From: Aplysia californica
Lineage: Eukaryota > Mollusca > Gastropoda > Aplysiida > Aplysiidae
Assembly: GCF_000002075.1 (NCBI RefSeq)
Contig: NW_004797358.1
Coordinates: forward strand, 674,539 to 738,538
Length of the DNA: 64,000 nucleotides
Reading direction: 5' to 3'
Positions 1 to 12,200 of the stretch are shown here, in pieces. How positions within the stretch are numbered: position 1 is the first letter of the stretch; every line of letters begins with the position of its first letter. The notes beneath the pieces were generated by a model. The model had not been told where the DNA came from, did not search any database, and saw only the letters and a program-made list of their open reading frames with translations. A program made the translations under genes and the position numbers.

Positions 1-69
1 CATTCACCTGCCTAAGACAACCCCTTTTCTCCTTGAAAATCAGTGACTGTCTTGGACAATCTTGACTGA
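1..69 (+). repeat. Partial copy of the CAGTTGAA MITE family
   Basis: The segment resembles the right third of the element at 60122-60393: 'cttttctcctt', then a tract resembling gaccgtcttgaaca, ending near 'cttgactga'. The left end is outside the window. Confidence 0.5.
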
Positions 70-190
70 ATATCGACAAATCCCTCCTATCATAATTTGC
101 AGTCTTTAACTGAATATTTTGTGGTGCTTGTGTACCTACTCAGAGTAGATTTTTGTCTGATATTTTACTATTTTTTGCCTGTTGTTGCAG

Positions 191-298
191 CATTGGACTG
201 GTGCAAGTTCCTGGCAAAGTGGCAGGAGGCAGCCAATCAAGTGTGTGGTCCTCGAGAGATGTGTATGAATACTGAAGGCTTCTTCAAGTGTGAACCAG
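191..298 (+). CDS. Exon 1: EGF-like module with four cysteines
   Basis: The acceptor ttgcctgttgttgcag precedes 191. The exon is 108 nt with phase 1 at both ends. It encodes a half-EGF with four cysteines (DWC, QVCG, EMC, FKCEP), including the NTEGFFKC pattern typical of EGF repeats. The last cysteine pair of a standard EGF is absent. The donor GTCATT is weak, but the next exon completes the split codon. The same module recurs in exons 5 and 9. Confidence 0.75.
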
Positions 299-3200
299 GT
301 CATTCCCTCTACTGTCATATTTGTTAGCAGTTCATTGTAACTGTGGACAAGCTGTCTAAAGTACATATTCGGGGAATAAGTAGACCAACAGACAAGACGT
401 GTCTTTTCCGAACTGTGTGGACACACAAGACGGAAACAACCCGACTGATTTTCCTCCTCCCAACAAAAAATTGGGTCATGTCTGTCCCAAATGGACACGA
501 AGGCTGAACCTTTTAAAATCTGAAGAAACTACCCTCAGGGATTTTTAAAAAGCAGTTATCAACGAATTTTCTAGAATACAACTAGCAGGTGTTTACAAAA
601 GTATTGATTTTTTAAAGACAAATTGATACAAGTCATTGTGCAAAAGCTGGATACTTTATGTGCGATAGTTAAGGAAACATTTGACAATAAGTTGCACCAT
701 GAATTTTTGACCACACTATAGTGAAAAAAATTCAAAGGGATGAAAAAACGCATTTTGTCTGTCTGTCCTCTCAGTGGTAGTTTATCTAACTTGATCCTTT
801 TCAGGCGTGGAAAAGTGTTTATAACTCTGTACTTGAGAGAAAAGTAGCCGGCATATACAAAAAAAGCCCTGTTTATTTGGCATCTTTTGATAGTGAGCAG
901 ATCATGAGTCAGAGACTAGCATCTGTGGTAAAATGGTCAATTTATGCCTTACTCGCACAAGGTGAGGCTTCCATCTCACAGTGGGGAAGTTATTTCATTG
1001 AACGTTCCTGTCTGTTTTTCTATTTGAATATCTCCTGTACTGCCTAGGATCAATGAAGCCTCCCTCATAGATTATCCACATTATGTTAATGAGTGCGTAA
1101 AAGCATTTACTGTGGTACAAATCTAATATGTTCTTGTATGAATGAAAGGGTCACTCATCTTATAGTAATTCCCATAATAAATGAAAATAGCATTTGCCAA
1201 ATATACACTATATTTTGCATATGTGTCGCAACATGGAGAAATCAAGCGTTCGTCAGTTTTGGGGCATATACAGTTATTGACATCATCAAGTTTGTTCATT
1301 TGTCTTGCATTTGGTGAAAGAGATACCCTTCTATTTTGAATAGAAGTGGAGATATTTGCAATTGAATGAGGAGGAAGGGGAGAGGTAAAATTAGCGAGAA
1401 AATTTGTACCTTTAATCAGTGTTTTTCGGTTACATCCACACAGAAATGTGTATTCAAAAGGACATTAAAAGTGTTGAGCCAAAAAAAAAAATTGAAAAAA
1501 ATTGCCCGCTGCCCAGAAAAATCCCGGTTTCTTTAATTTCATAGTTTTGATGAGTCCCTCATTTCACCATACTGCCTTACACATTCTTGTGATTCTGGAA
1601 AGCAGCCAGCTCAGCCAGTTATTTTATTTTTGGGAGGTAAATATGGTAAAAATATTTCCTTCTTTTTATAGTATAATCCATTTAATTCAATAGCAAAGGG
1701 ATATTTTTGCTTTCTTGCCATTTTTTCTGTATATATGTGTCACGACGTAGTAGAATTAGGCTCTCATCAATTTTTGGACATACAGGAGCTATTGTATCAT
1801 CTAAAAACTTGTTCATTTGTCTCGCTTTAAATGAAAAAATTATCCATATATCTTGAATAGAAATCAAGATATTTTGGATTGAAGGAGGATAGGAGTCACC
1901 TGGTTTCAGAGGTAGAATAAGAGAGAAAATGGCCGCCAAAGTTTGGTGACTTCCGAAGCTTGAGAGTCTTTGGAAACTGTAAATGTACATTTTTGTGCTT
2001 TTAATCAACCTTTTTCAATAAAAGCCACACAGCAACTTGATTTTAAATGGACATAAAAGGTGTTAAGCCAAAAAATGAAAATTCAACAAAAGTTATCATA
2101 TGGGAAGAAAAATGCTGTTTTCTTCTATTTCATTATTTTAACAAGCGCCTGATTTCACCACACTACCTCACACATATGTTTCTTGTTATACAGGGTGATC
2201 CAAAAAAAAACTGTACCACTTTTTTTCTAAATATCTCGCACAAAATTAGTACTAGAATGTTGTTATTTGAAACAGATATAATTCATTCAAAAGGAATTTG
2301 ACATAAAATTCACAAAGAATAACATTATTTTCGAAAACGGAAATGGCTTTTATAAACACCACCTATAAATGCAAAATGCACCATTTTAAAAAATGTTGTA
2401 ATTGAAGGAGAGTCATGAAATGATTGGTTTGGGGGTTTTTTTCGTTCCTTTTATTTTAAAAATATACATCTTTCCATTCTTGTAAACTTTAAACAATATT
2501 TCTTTTCTCCTACAGAGTTAAAAAATATTTTTTTTAATTCTGGAATTCCGAGAACCAGTGCTCTATATGTCCTTCTTTGGACTCGACACATGTTAACACA
2601 TCGTTCGTAATGTCCAGTGATGGCCAAACACAAGGATCCACTCAACCATGAGTACTCAAAGCTGCACACACTGTACACCACACAGTGTGGAGCTGTTCCT
2701 AGAGACAATGGAGGGGGGGGGGGTGAGGTTGTCCAAGTAGACAGCATTTGTGGAGTTGATATAACCTGAAAAGTGAATATGGGCTTTGCTAAGGAACCAA
2801 ATGTCATAGAGGGAATGTTCACTCTTTTCAAATGAAAGAGGAATCATGAACACAATGCTATATTCTGATAGCGTCGCGAACGGAAAAGTGGTACAGTTGT
2901 AGATGAAGATATGCTTTGAGAATGCGCACGATTGAGATGTAGGAAAGTCATTGCTGCAGGCATCGTCTGCGGAGAGACGTCTCATGGGGCACATTTACTG
3001 AATTCTGCACCTTGGTGGTGACGTATAAAGGGGTGCAAATGGTGTGTGTTTGACCTGAAATGGTCGCTTTGGGAATTTTTAGTTCTGATTCTCTACAGGT
3101 CCTAACTGAAGAACCATTGACATCAAAGAAGGCACTTTAACATTATTTCTGTACCTTGTGTGAAACTTTTGAAATGAATTGGTGGTGAGGAAATGATCTA

Positions 3201-6200
3201 TACAAAAAGCTCTTTGCTTTTTACTGATCTTAATCGTGATCTCAGCAGGCAAAGGAAACTTGAAAAAAACTATATGCAAACTTCTGTAGGCCTGTTACAC
3301 TGCTGTAGTTTGCAATATGGCGCAATCGTTAGGATTTTTAGTGGTAGGCTCAATGCACTGAAAATGGGTTGTTTTTTTACATGCTACGTTGAGCAAAACT
3401 ATTCGGTGGATTTACCTAAAATGACTATCAGACAAATTCCTTTTAACTTCGAAACATTTGTGTACAAATTTGAAACGTGAAACTTCAGTGTGGAGGAGAA
3501 TATTAACCAAAAAAGTTGTAGTTTTTTTTTGGATCACCCTGTCAGTTTTCTTCCACGTGTTTTAAACCAAAAATTGATTCTGCCATCTGGACAACTTACT
3601 TTCAGTGGATCATAGTCGGGGGGTTTTTCCAGATGGGCAACGTGTGATTCAACTTTTATTGATGGACACTTCTGAAGAGAAAATAAAATGTGATTTTTGA
3701 CTGAATTTCAGTAATTGAAAATTGTGCCTTAAAAACTCATGATTATCAAATTTTATTTAAAAAATGGGAACACTTTTAGTTTATGTGATTATCTCTCAGA
3801 TGGACTTCATAAATTGAACTCATTGGCTACTGAGGATTATATTTTTACAGTTTAACAATTTTTTCTAAAACCTTTAGCTTCACAGAATGCCATCTTACCC
3901 ATTTTTGCTTTCAGTGCCATCTTTTTGCATGAAATATCCAACTGTTTTGCTATTTTGAATCTTTTTTTATTCAAACATTTCAATTTGTTTTTGTTTTGAT
4001 TTTCACTCAACAGTCTCACAGAACGTCACATGTAAGTATTTATCTCAGTTTTCTTTTGCTGTGAAGCTCCTTTTTAGCAACAAGTTACATCTGAGGAAAA
4101 GCTGAGTAGGGACAAAGATAGTAAATAACAAGATGGGCCACTCAGCCAAAAAGTGTCCGCAGGAAGTATGCTCTTTGCTTCAGATGGCGCTGCAGTCTGT
4201 TTTGAAGCTCTCTTTCGTTTTTCCAGAAGAAGAATAGGAATAGCACCTCGTTGCGTGCGCAGATCGACTGCTGTTCATCAGCAGTTCGGGTACGTTCAGG
4301 CGGAGTTTTAGGGTTTTTTTTATTTTAATGACCTCTCGCCTTTCATTCTAAAGTCAAATTAAACAAAGAAAACCATCACCATTTCCTCCGGAAGAGGTTT
4401 TTTGTCAGCGTAACCATTTTAAAAAAGCGTTCTTCCGAAATTTATCCCAAAACTTGCTAGTTTCACTTTGATTTTTAAAAACTCAAGTAGGGTAACTCTG
4501 TTCGCAAAGAGTGCGCTTTTGTGAAGAGGGCGCCACCAAATTTTGAGGACACTTTTTTAATTGGCTCAAAGAGAGAAGTGGCCCATCTTGTTATGTACTA
4601 TCTTTGGTAGGGATGACAGTAATGTGCCTACATCTTCAAGTTATGTTTTTGTGGGGAGCTGAAGGTCATGATGACTTACACAAAATTGGTGGTAGATCCT
4701 ACTTTTTAAATATCCCTCTTTTTTTCTGTCTTTCTTGTCAATTTTTTTCCCAGCACTAAATAACCATTAACAAGTCGAGGTGTGCTTCTCCCTAAAAAAG
4801 GAATTTCACTATTATTTGGAAGTCTCTTGTTACTGTTTTGCTTGTTTGCCAGGATACTTGCATGTGTCCAATACAAGATGCTGTGTTTATGATGTTAATG
4901 ATGAAGTTTACCTCCCTACTAGACACAGAATTGGCCACTATGCAGGTGGTGCACTGGGTACACCACTCAGGACTGAGATAAATTACTGAGGAAAACAGAA
5001 AAGAATTAACTTTTGCTTTGATTCGAACCTCAATTGGTCTGGTTAATAATGTGTTCTGTCGCACAGGCCACCCGCATGGAGTTATTACATCAATTTTTTG
5101 TTAGGGAATGTGTTTGTGAGATGAATATGCCATATTTCTCCTACTATAAACAAGAATATTCAGACACACACTGTTTTGCACATGTTTCAGATAACCTCCG
5201 TATAGATTTCCCTCGTCCTTTTGATATGAAAGAGTCTTGGAATCTGCTGGAGAATGCCAGGTCTCAGGTATGACACAGAGACAATTGTCAAGAGATAATG
5301 GAAACGAGCAGCTTCCTTGATTGGTTTTGTTATGTGGTTTGTTGTTTTTTGTTTTTGTTTTTTGTTGTTGTTTTTTGTTTGTTTGTTTTTTTGTTTTGTT
5401 TGGGGGTTTGGGGGTTTTTTGGAAGGTGTTTTTGGGTTGTTTTTTTAAAGATGTAATGACATGCTAAGACACAGAGTAGGTCGTTTTAAACTTAGAGGAG
5501 TTGGGTTTCTGAAAGGATGAGGAAATTCAGTCTTCTCAGATGTGAGTCTGCTGCACTCATGGCACTAGCCAGTGTGTATTGGTTACGGATTCCTTCTTGA
5601 TAGAGTTCTCTCAGGTGGGTGCTTGTCTTATTGTGGTATATGAAAGTTTTGGATCCTACTATACTCATTTACCGGTGTCTGTGGGTTACAGAACTCCTTC
5701 TTTATAGACAGACTATGAAGATGTGGCTGCAGCTAGGGCAGACTGGCTACCTATGTTTTGTAAGGGTTGTAAGATGTAGGCTGTTTGAAAATCAAAATCA
5801 TTGTTCAATCCTATATAAACATAATCATTCTCTAAGAAGTATTTTCCAACTTATTCTCCCCTTTTCACTTTCCCTGTTACTCTCTTGAGTAGATGACAAC
5901 AACATTTAACCTTTGTATTCAGTTGCGTTGTTCATTACTTGGCATTGTCAAGAGCTCTATTTTTCATTTTCATTTTTGTCTGCCGTCATGATTTCCCTTA
6001 TCACAACTAATTTGGGGCGAAGGTAATTTGGCAAAATTATTTATTAGACTGTTGTTATTATACTCCATATTCTATTAAATCAAAATCAGATCTTTGTTTC
6101 ATTATGTTTTATAGGTAAGCTCAAGTAAAATATAATACCTGTTTTTACTTCACTAAAAGTAGGCTCTACATGGACCTCTTCATGCCCTCTAATTAGAGGT

Positions 6201-9200
6201 GTTGTTCACTGTTTACAATATTGCTATTTACAAAATTTCTCAACCCCATACATATCCCTGTGCACACACTCATACACACACACACATATATATACACTGG
6301 TATATATAAAACCTTTGTCTCACTCAATCTTACTGAAACTGTTCTATTTTTCTATATATAGAGAAATCATGTTTAAATATTTTTATTATTATCGTGAAAT
6401 TATTTTTTCAAGGCCTTTTAATTCTCTCAAATTTCTCCAATTTGAGACTTTCTCTCGATATTGAATGATGTGGAAAGCTGTTTCAATAAAATAATCATAA
6501 TTGTGTTTTTTTATTGGATTCTTGAAAGGGAAATGAATAGCCATGATTGACTTCTGACAAAGTTTAAATTATTGAAATTCAATTGCATCATGTTGCAGTG
6601 ACTTTTGTTATCTTTTTTTCTCATCCCCAGCTATCTGCATTATTTAAAGCAGAGTCTTTGGTGGTTGACCTTGGTGCTTTGGATACATTGTGAGTTGTTG
6701 TTGTTGTTGTTGTTGTTGTCATTTATCCACTAACTTTTGAGCATGTGTCCTTTAACTGAATGTCTTCTTTAAAAAATGTCGAGGTCTCCGACATTTGTTC
6801 TTTGCTGCAGTATAATGAATTGTCCATGGTAAGATGGGAGGAAGAAGTTGCAGTTGGAGATTCTGTAATTTGGGACTTTCGAAGAGCACATGTTGAACTG
6901 TTTCACAGATGTGGTCTGAAAGCAAGAACATTGGGGGTTTCTCTGGGCTAGACAATGTTAATCAGTTTTAGCTCATTAATAAAAGACATTTGCTTTTTCT
7001 TGTTAACTAAAAAGAATGCACTCTGGTTATATGAGACAGGTGTGGCAACATGAACTTTTTGAAAGGAAACAGTCATATGGAATGTTTGTTCTCAAGTTGG
7101 CTTTATGTGGGACATTGTGGTGAAATCAGGTGCTTGTCAAAATATTGAAAATGGAGAAACTGACATTTTCTGCCCATTATCAGTTTGGATTTTACCAAAA
7201 AATGTTGATCAAAGGCTCAGATAATATAAGTTTGCAGTTTTTGTGGACTCTCAAGCTTTGGAAGCCATCAAACGTGCCAGCCATTCTCTCTCTATTTTTT
7301 CCTCTGGCACCAGGCGACCCCCCATCTCCTTCAGCTGTGAATGTCTCGACTTCCACTCAAGATAGAGAGTTTTTTCCCATTAACTCTGTATCCCCGGCCA
7401 GCTGCTCTCTGTGGCTCGCTGTCACGACCCCTGTGCCAGTGGGCCACTGACAGCGGCTCGGGCACATTCCTTTACGACGACTTTGACATCAAATTACTTT
7501 TCGGTCAGTTGCCGAGAACAGGTCTCTTTTATTCGGGATTTCATTCATTGTTGTTGTTGTTGTTTTCAAATCCCTTTAGCTGCGAGCATTTCACTCTTGG
7601 CATCGCAATGCCTCCCTCAAGTAACCACATGTCCTTGTCATCTGGTCAACGCCAGAGTAGAGCAGGCTTCGTAAATCTGTAGGTGTGTGTAGGAGCTTGC
7701 ATTGAAGAACTGCCAGGTTTGGGCAGTGAAGGAGAAGATGTTCAACGGTCTCCTCGTGGTTGTTGGTGTGTAAGTGTCCTGTGTGGGCTCTAAAGATCAA
7801 TGTCTGATCGGCTCTACATAAAAGATTCGAAAGGTCTTTGGGGTTGGGTTTGTCCATGTACCCGAAGAGAGATTTTCCTGTTTCTGCATTGGCCCATCTG
7901 TTTAGCCACTCATCCCTGCTTTTGGCTTGGATGATCCCTCTGCAGGTCTGTAAAGAGGCGGTTGTGTCTGTCTGGGGCAGGCTCGCTCCAGTCTTTGATA
8001 TGTGGTCTGCAGTCTCATTCCCTGGTACCCCAGAATGGCCAGGCACCCACTGCAGTGTGACCCGGACGCCATAGGAAGTGCCCATCTGTTTTACAAGGCT
8101 GAAGATGTTCCCGTCACCTTTATAGGCTCCTCCTCCTTCGATGGCTTGGAGTACTGACATTGAGTCAGAGAAGACAACAACATCCCCTGGTGTTACTGCG
8201 CCTTCAAAAAAGTCAAGGGCGATCTGTTCCAGGGTCTTTACTATGGCGATTCTCTCTGCGCCATAGTTAGAGCTGTATGTTCCACGTGGGCCAAATAGTT
8301 GGGACTGCTTCTTCTCTCCAGGGTTGTTTCAATATTTGATGGTAGATCCGTATCCAGCATTCCGTGTAGCGTTTGTTGCTGACCCATCTGTGTATGCATG
8401 GATTGGAGTTTCAGCATACGAGTCCACTGTCTCCAGGGCGCTAGTTCTGAGGATTTCTTCTGGTGTGGTCTTGTCACAAGAAGGGTCTAGAAGTCTCGTC
8501 CTTATTGTGATTTCTGGTGTCTGCCAATATGGAGGTTCGCTGCTGATGTTGGTGGTTGGTTCTCTGTTCTTGGGTGGGTCAAACTCCTCATGTAGTTTTG
8601 TTGCTTCTGGCATAAAGGAGGTCTTCTGGATGCGTGTTCTTGGTTCCCACTCATCTGCCTTTTTCCTGTTTTCATTCGAGTCTTCTAGCCACACAAATCT
8701 TTCATAGGTTTCAAGTGTAGCACTCTTTCTTCTGAAGCCCAGTGGTTCTATGTTGGTGTGGATTTCGCAGGTGCTTGTAGGCGTGGTCTTCATTGCGCCA
8801 GAAACAAATCTGAGTGCTTGGTTCTGTACTCTGTCAAGCTGTGCCAGGGAGATTTGGCTGGCTATGGATTGTAGTGGTAGGGAGTAGTTAATCACAGATC
8901 TGACATACCCTATATAAAGTTGTCGGAGGGTTGCTTTCTCAGCTCCCCAGTTGAGTGATGAAAGGTGTTTCAGGAGGTTTAGTGTGGAGGTGGCTTTCTT
9001 GGTCAGCTCCCTTAAGTTCTCTTTGAGAGACAGCTTTCGGTTCAGTTGTACACCAAGGTACTTGGGATAGTCCTCATGTCTGATGGTGGTTCTATTGAGC
9101 TTAAGGTTTACCTGACGTGCTGTAACTTTGTTTTTGAGGCTGAAGAGTCCGAAAACAGTCTTGTCTGTGTTGATCTCCATCTTCCATAGCTGGCAGTAGG

Positions 9201-12200
9201 ACGAGATAGTAGTCAGGTCTGCGTTGATGGCTTGGTTCAGTGCTCTCATGTTGCTTCCTTTGCTCCTTGTGAGTAAGTCGTCAGCGTAGAGTGCTTTCTG
9301 GCAGGAAATGACATCTGGCAAGTCGTTCATGAACAACAGGAAGAGGGTACAGCTAAGTGCTGACCCCTGTGGGAGGCCTTCCTCAAGTGTCCTCTGTGAA
9401 GAAGTCTTGCTGTCACATGACGTCTGGATAGTTCTGCAAGACAGAAAGTTCTTGATCCAGCTGTACATCTTTCCTGCTATCCCAAGCTTTTGCATTTTGG
9501 AGAACAGTTCCTGTCTCCACACATGGTCATACGCCTGCCTCAGGTCGATGAAGATAGCCACAACATTGTATTTATCTTGAAAGGCATCGCTGGTTTTCTG
9601 GGCAAATCTGATGAGGTGGTCCATAGTTTTTTTGCCTTTCCTGAATCCTGCCTGTGATGTGCTGATTGTTCCGGTGCTTTCCATCCACCAGTACAGTCTG
9701 TCGTTGACCATTCTCTCGACGACCTTACCTAGGCATGATGTTAAAGAGATTGGTCTGTAGCTTGAAGGATGGCTTGCTGGTTTGTCCTTCTTTAATATCA
9801 GTGTGATGTTTGCTTTCTTCCATTCTGTTGGGAGCTGTCCCTCATTCCAGGTCCCGTTGAAGAAGCCTAGGAGTATGGAGAGGGAAGAGTCTGTCAGGTT
9901 GAGGATCATCTCATTGGTGACGTGGTCTGGTCATGGGGCCTTTCTCTTTTTACACTTTTGGAAGGCTGCCTTCAATTCTGTCAGAGTAAACTCCTTCTCA
10001 AACACCTCCAGGTTTGCCTTGGGGGTCTGTTCTGCCCTTTTTGTTAGCTGCTTTATTGTGTGGCTCAGTTTGTTCTGGTTTCCTTTCTTGTTGATGCTAG
10101 CACAGTATTTATTCATAACCTCAGCTCTGCATGTTTCTCCTTTCTCAGTTGGTTTCATTGGGGCGGGGTTTTTCCTTCTTTTTGTACCTGAGAGATTGGT
10201 AAACAGGTTCCAGGCTTTCCTCCCGTCCTTACACAGGTCTAGTTCTCCACAGTGTTCTCTCCATGTTTGTCTTTTCGCACTTTTGGTCTTCAGCTTTACC
10301 TTGGCAGTCAGGTAGTTATAGTGCTTTCTATTTTCGGCTGTTGGGTTCTTCTTAGCACGCCATCTGGCTTTCTTTCTGGCCTTAGTCAGTTGTTCCAGTT
10401 TTTTGTCCCAATAAGGGCGGAACTTCTTAGGGTTCCCTCTTGGAATCGCTTCCTTAGCACATGTCTTTAGTGCTGTGGTGATGTCTTTGTAGCACTCATC
10501 ATTTGGGTTGGTCGTGCTTACATCCAGGAGTCTACTTTCGGATTTCTGTTGGTAGAGCTCCCAGTTTGCTTTCTTGTAGTTCCAACTGCGTCTTATGGGG
10601 TTGGTCGGTTCTCGTTTCCTGTTGCTGGATATTTGCAGTAGGATTGGGCGGTGGTCACTTCCTATGTCATCTAGGACAGTCATGGAGCAGTGCACGTGAA
10701 GGTCAGCAGAGACCAAGGTCAGGTCTGGTGTGCTGAGAGTTCCGCTGGCTCTATGAAGTAGGGTGGGAGGTGTCTAGTCGTTCTGAAGTGAAATGAGGTT
10801 GCTTGATCTCAGTAGTTCTTCTAGAACTGTTCCAGTCGAGTTTGTATCACGGTAACCCCACAGTGGAGAGTGTCCATTAAAATCTCCCGCTAGAATGGTA
10901 TGTTTATGGTCTGTATTCGGGAAGTTGAGCTGGAGAGTAGATCTCGGTGGGCAGTATACATTGTAGAAGGTGCAGGTTGTTCCATCCGACTGCTGCACAT
11001 TCACTTCCTGCATGTCAGTCTCGTCATCGGTTTCTGGGTGAGAAACCTCAGCGGTGATGTCATTCCGAATGAGGGTTGCGATACCTTGACATTTGGTGCA
11101 CTTGCAGTGGTACATTGTGTAGCCTGTCAAATGGAACTCTATCCACTTGGGTAGTTGGGTTTCCTGTAGCAGGGTTATATGAATTTTTAAGTCTGACAGC
11201 ATCTTTGCAAGCTCCATTTTCTTGTTCTGCATTGATGAGATTTTCAGTTGGAGTTTATTCAATGTCTGTGTTTCTGTAGGTTGGGGGGTCTGTAGTGTCT
11301 GTGTGTTGCTTGTGGCCCCTATACCTGCAGTGTGGGTCCCAGTAGCTGACTTGTTACTCCCGCCCACGGGTGAAGGTAGAGAGCGCTGACATTGATAACC
11401 GAGGTGACATCCGAGCTCGTATAGTTTCATTTGTCGTAGAGACATTTTATTGGTTAAGGGGTTGTGAAGGCTTGTATGCATCCCTGTAGGATCACAGGTA
11501 GGTGGTAGTCATCCTGTTTTCCATCAACCTTCACGGGGATTTCTTAGACAGTGGACAACCGTAGGGGGTGTAGGCACACTCTAGTTCTAAGAGATGGGAG
11601 CCACAAAGTGCAACCAATGACAAGTGATCATCTGAGCAGTCCAGTAAGGAGTCCCATTGAGTAAGGGGTAACATGTTCCTTCCACAGTGAGTCGTCTGCA
11701 TCACCAAGCGTAGCTTGCGTTTGCCCAATCCCTGCCACTTGCTGTCTCCTGGCTATCTGCTATTGACATTTCCGTTCATGGGGTAGAATAATTCGATGGG
11801 TGGCCAAATCTACACAGACAGAGGATCATCACGTCATGGGTGGCGAGCATTTGCCAGGATATCTGTAGGGACGTCATCTGTTTCCAGGCAGCCTATTCCT
11901 TACAGCTACAAGGTCTTCTGGGTCTGCAGAGACATCTCACAATGAGTCATCTGGAAGTCTGTGGGTACCATGCCCCGTCTGTAGAGCTCCCACGAGAGGG
12001 AGGGAAGAAGATGTCGACAGTGAGTTCCTGAATGAACCGGTTAGCCTGCTGTGACGCCAGACCTACTATATTGGTGGATATGTACGAACCCTTCTACGAG
12101 CCGAAGGGTCGTTGCTCACTTCACACCTCACAGGGCTATGGTACCTCCTGGCCAGAGCTCTGTCTGCAACCCTTACTCCTATGCACAGAGCAGGGGTCCC

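Noticed and set aside
805-958. Open 154-nt segment with cag before it and GTGAGG after it, looking like an exon (AWKSVYNSVLERK).
   Set aside because: Exon 1 ends in phase 1 and exon 2 starts in phase 1. In that phase this segment meets a stop at once, and its length would break the frame. Exons 1 and 2 join correctly without it.
4780-5064. Open frames on both strands just before exon 2.
   Set aside because: No domain resemblance, no compatible phase, and both overlap the same plain intron sequence.
5067-5190. Upstream extension of exon 2 from an acceptor at 5064-5066, adding CVCEMNMPYF and more.
   Set aside because: The paralogous exon 6 starts at the position matching 5191, and only that start gives the phase needed after exon 1.
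9782-10736. Plus-strand open frames of 72-177 codons across 9.3-11.3 kb.
   Set aside because: They are antisense shadows of LINE ORF2, whose minus frame carries all the domain motifs.
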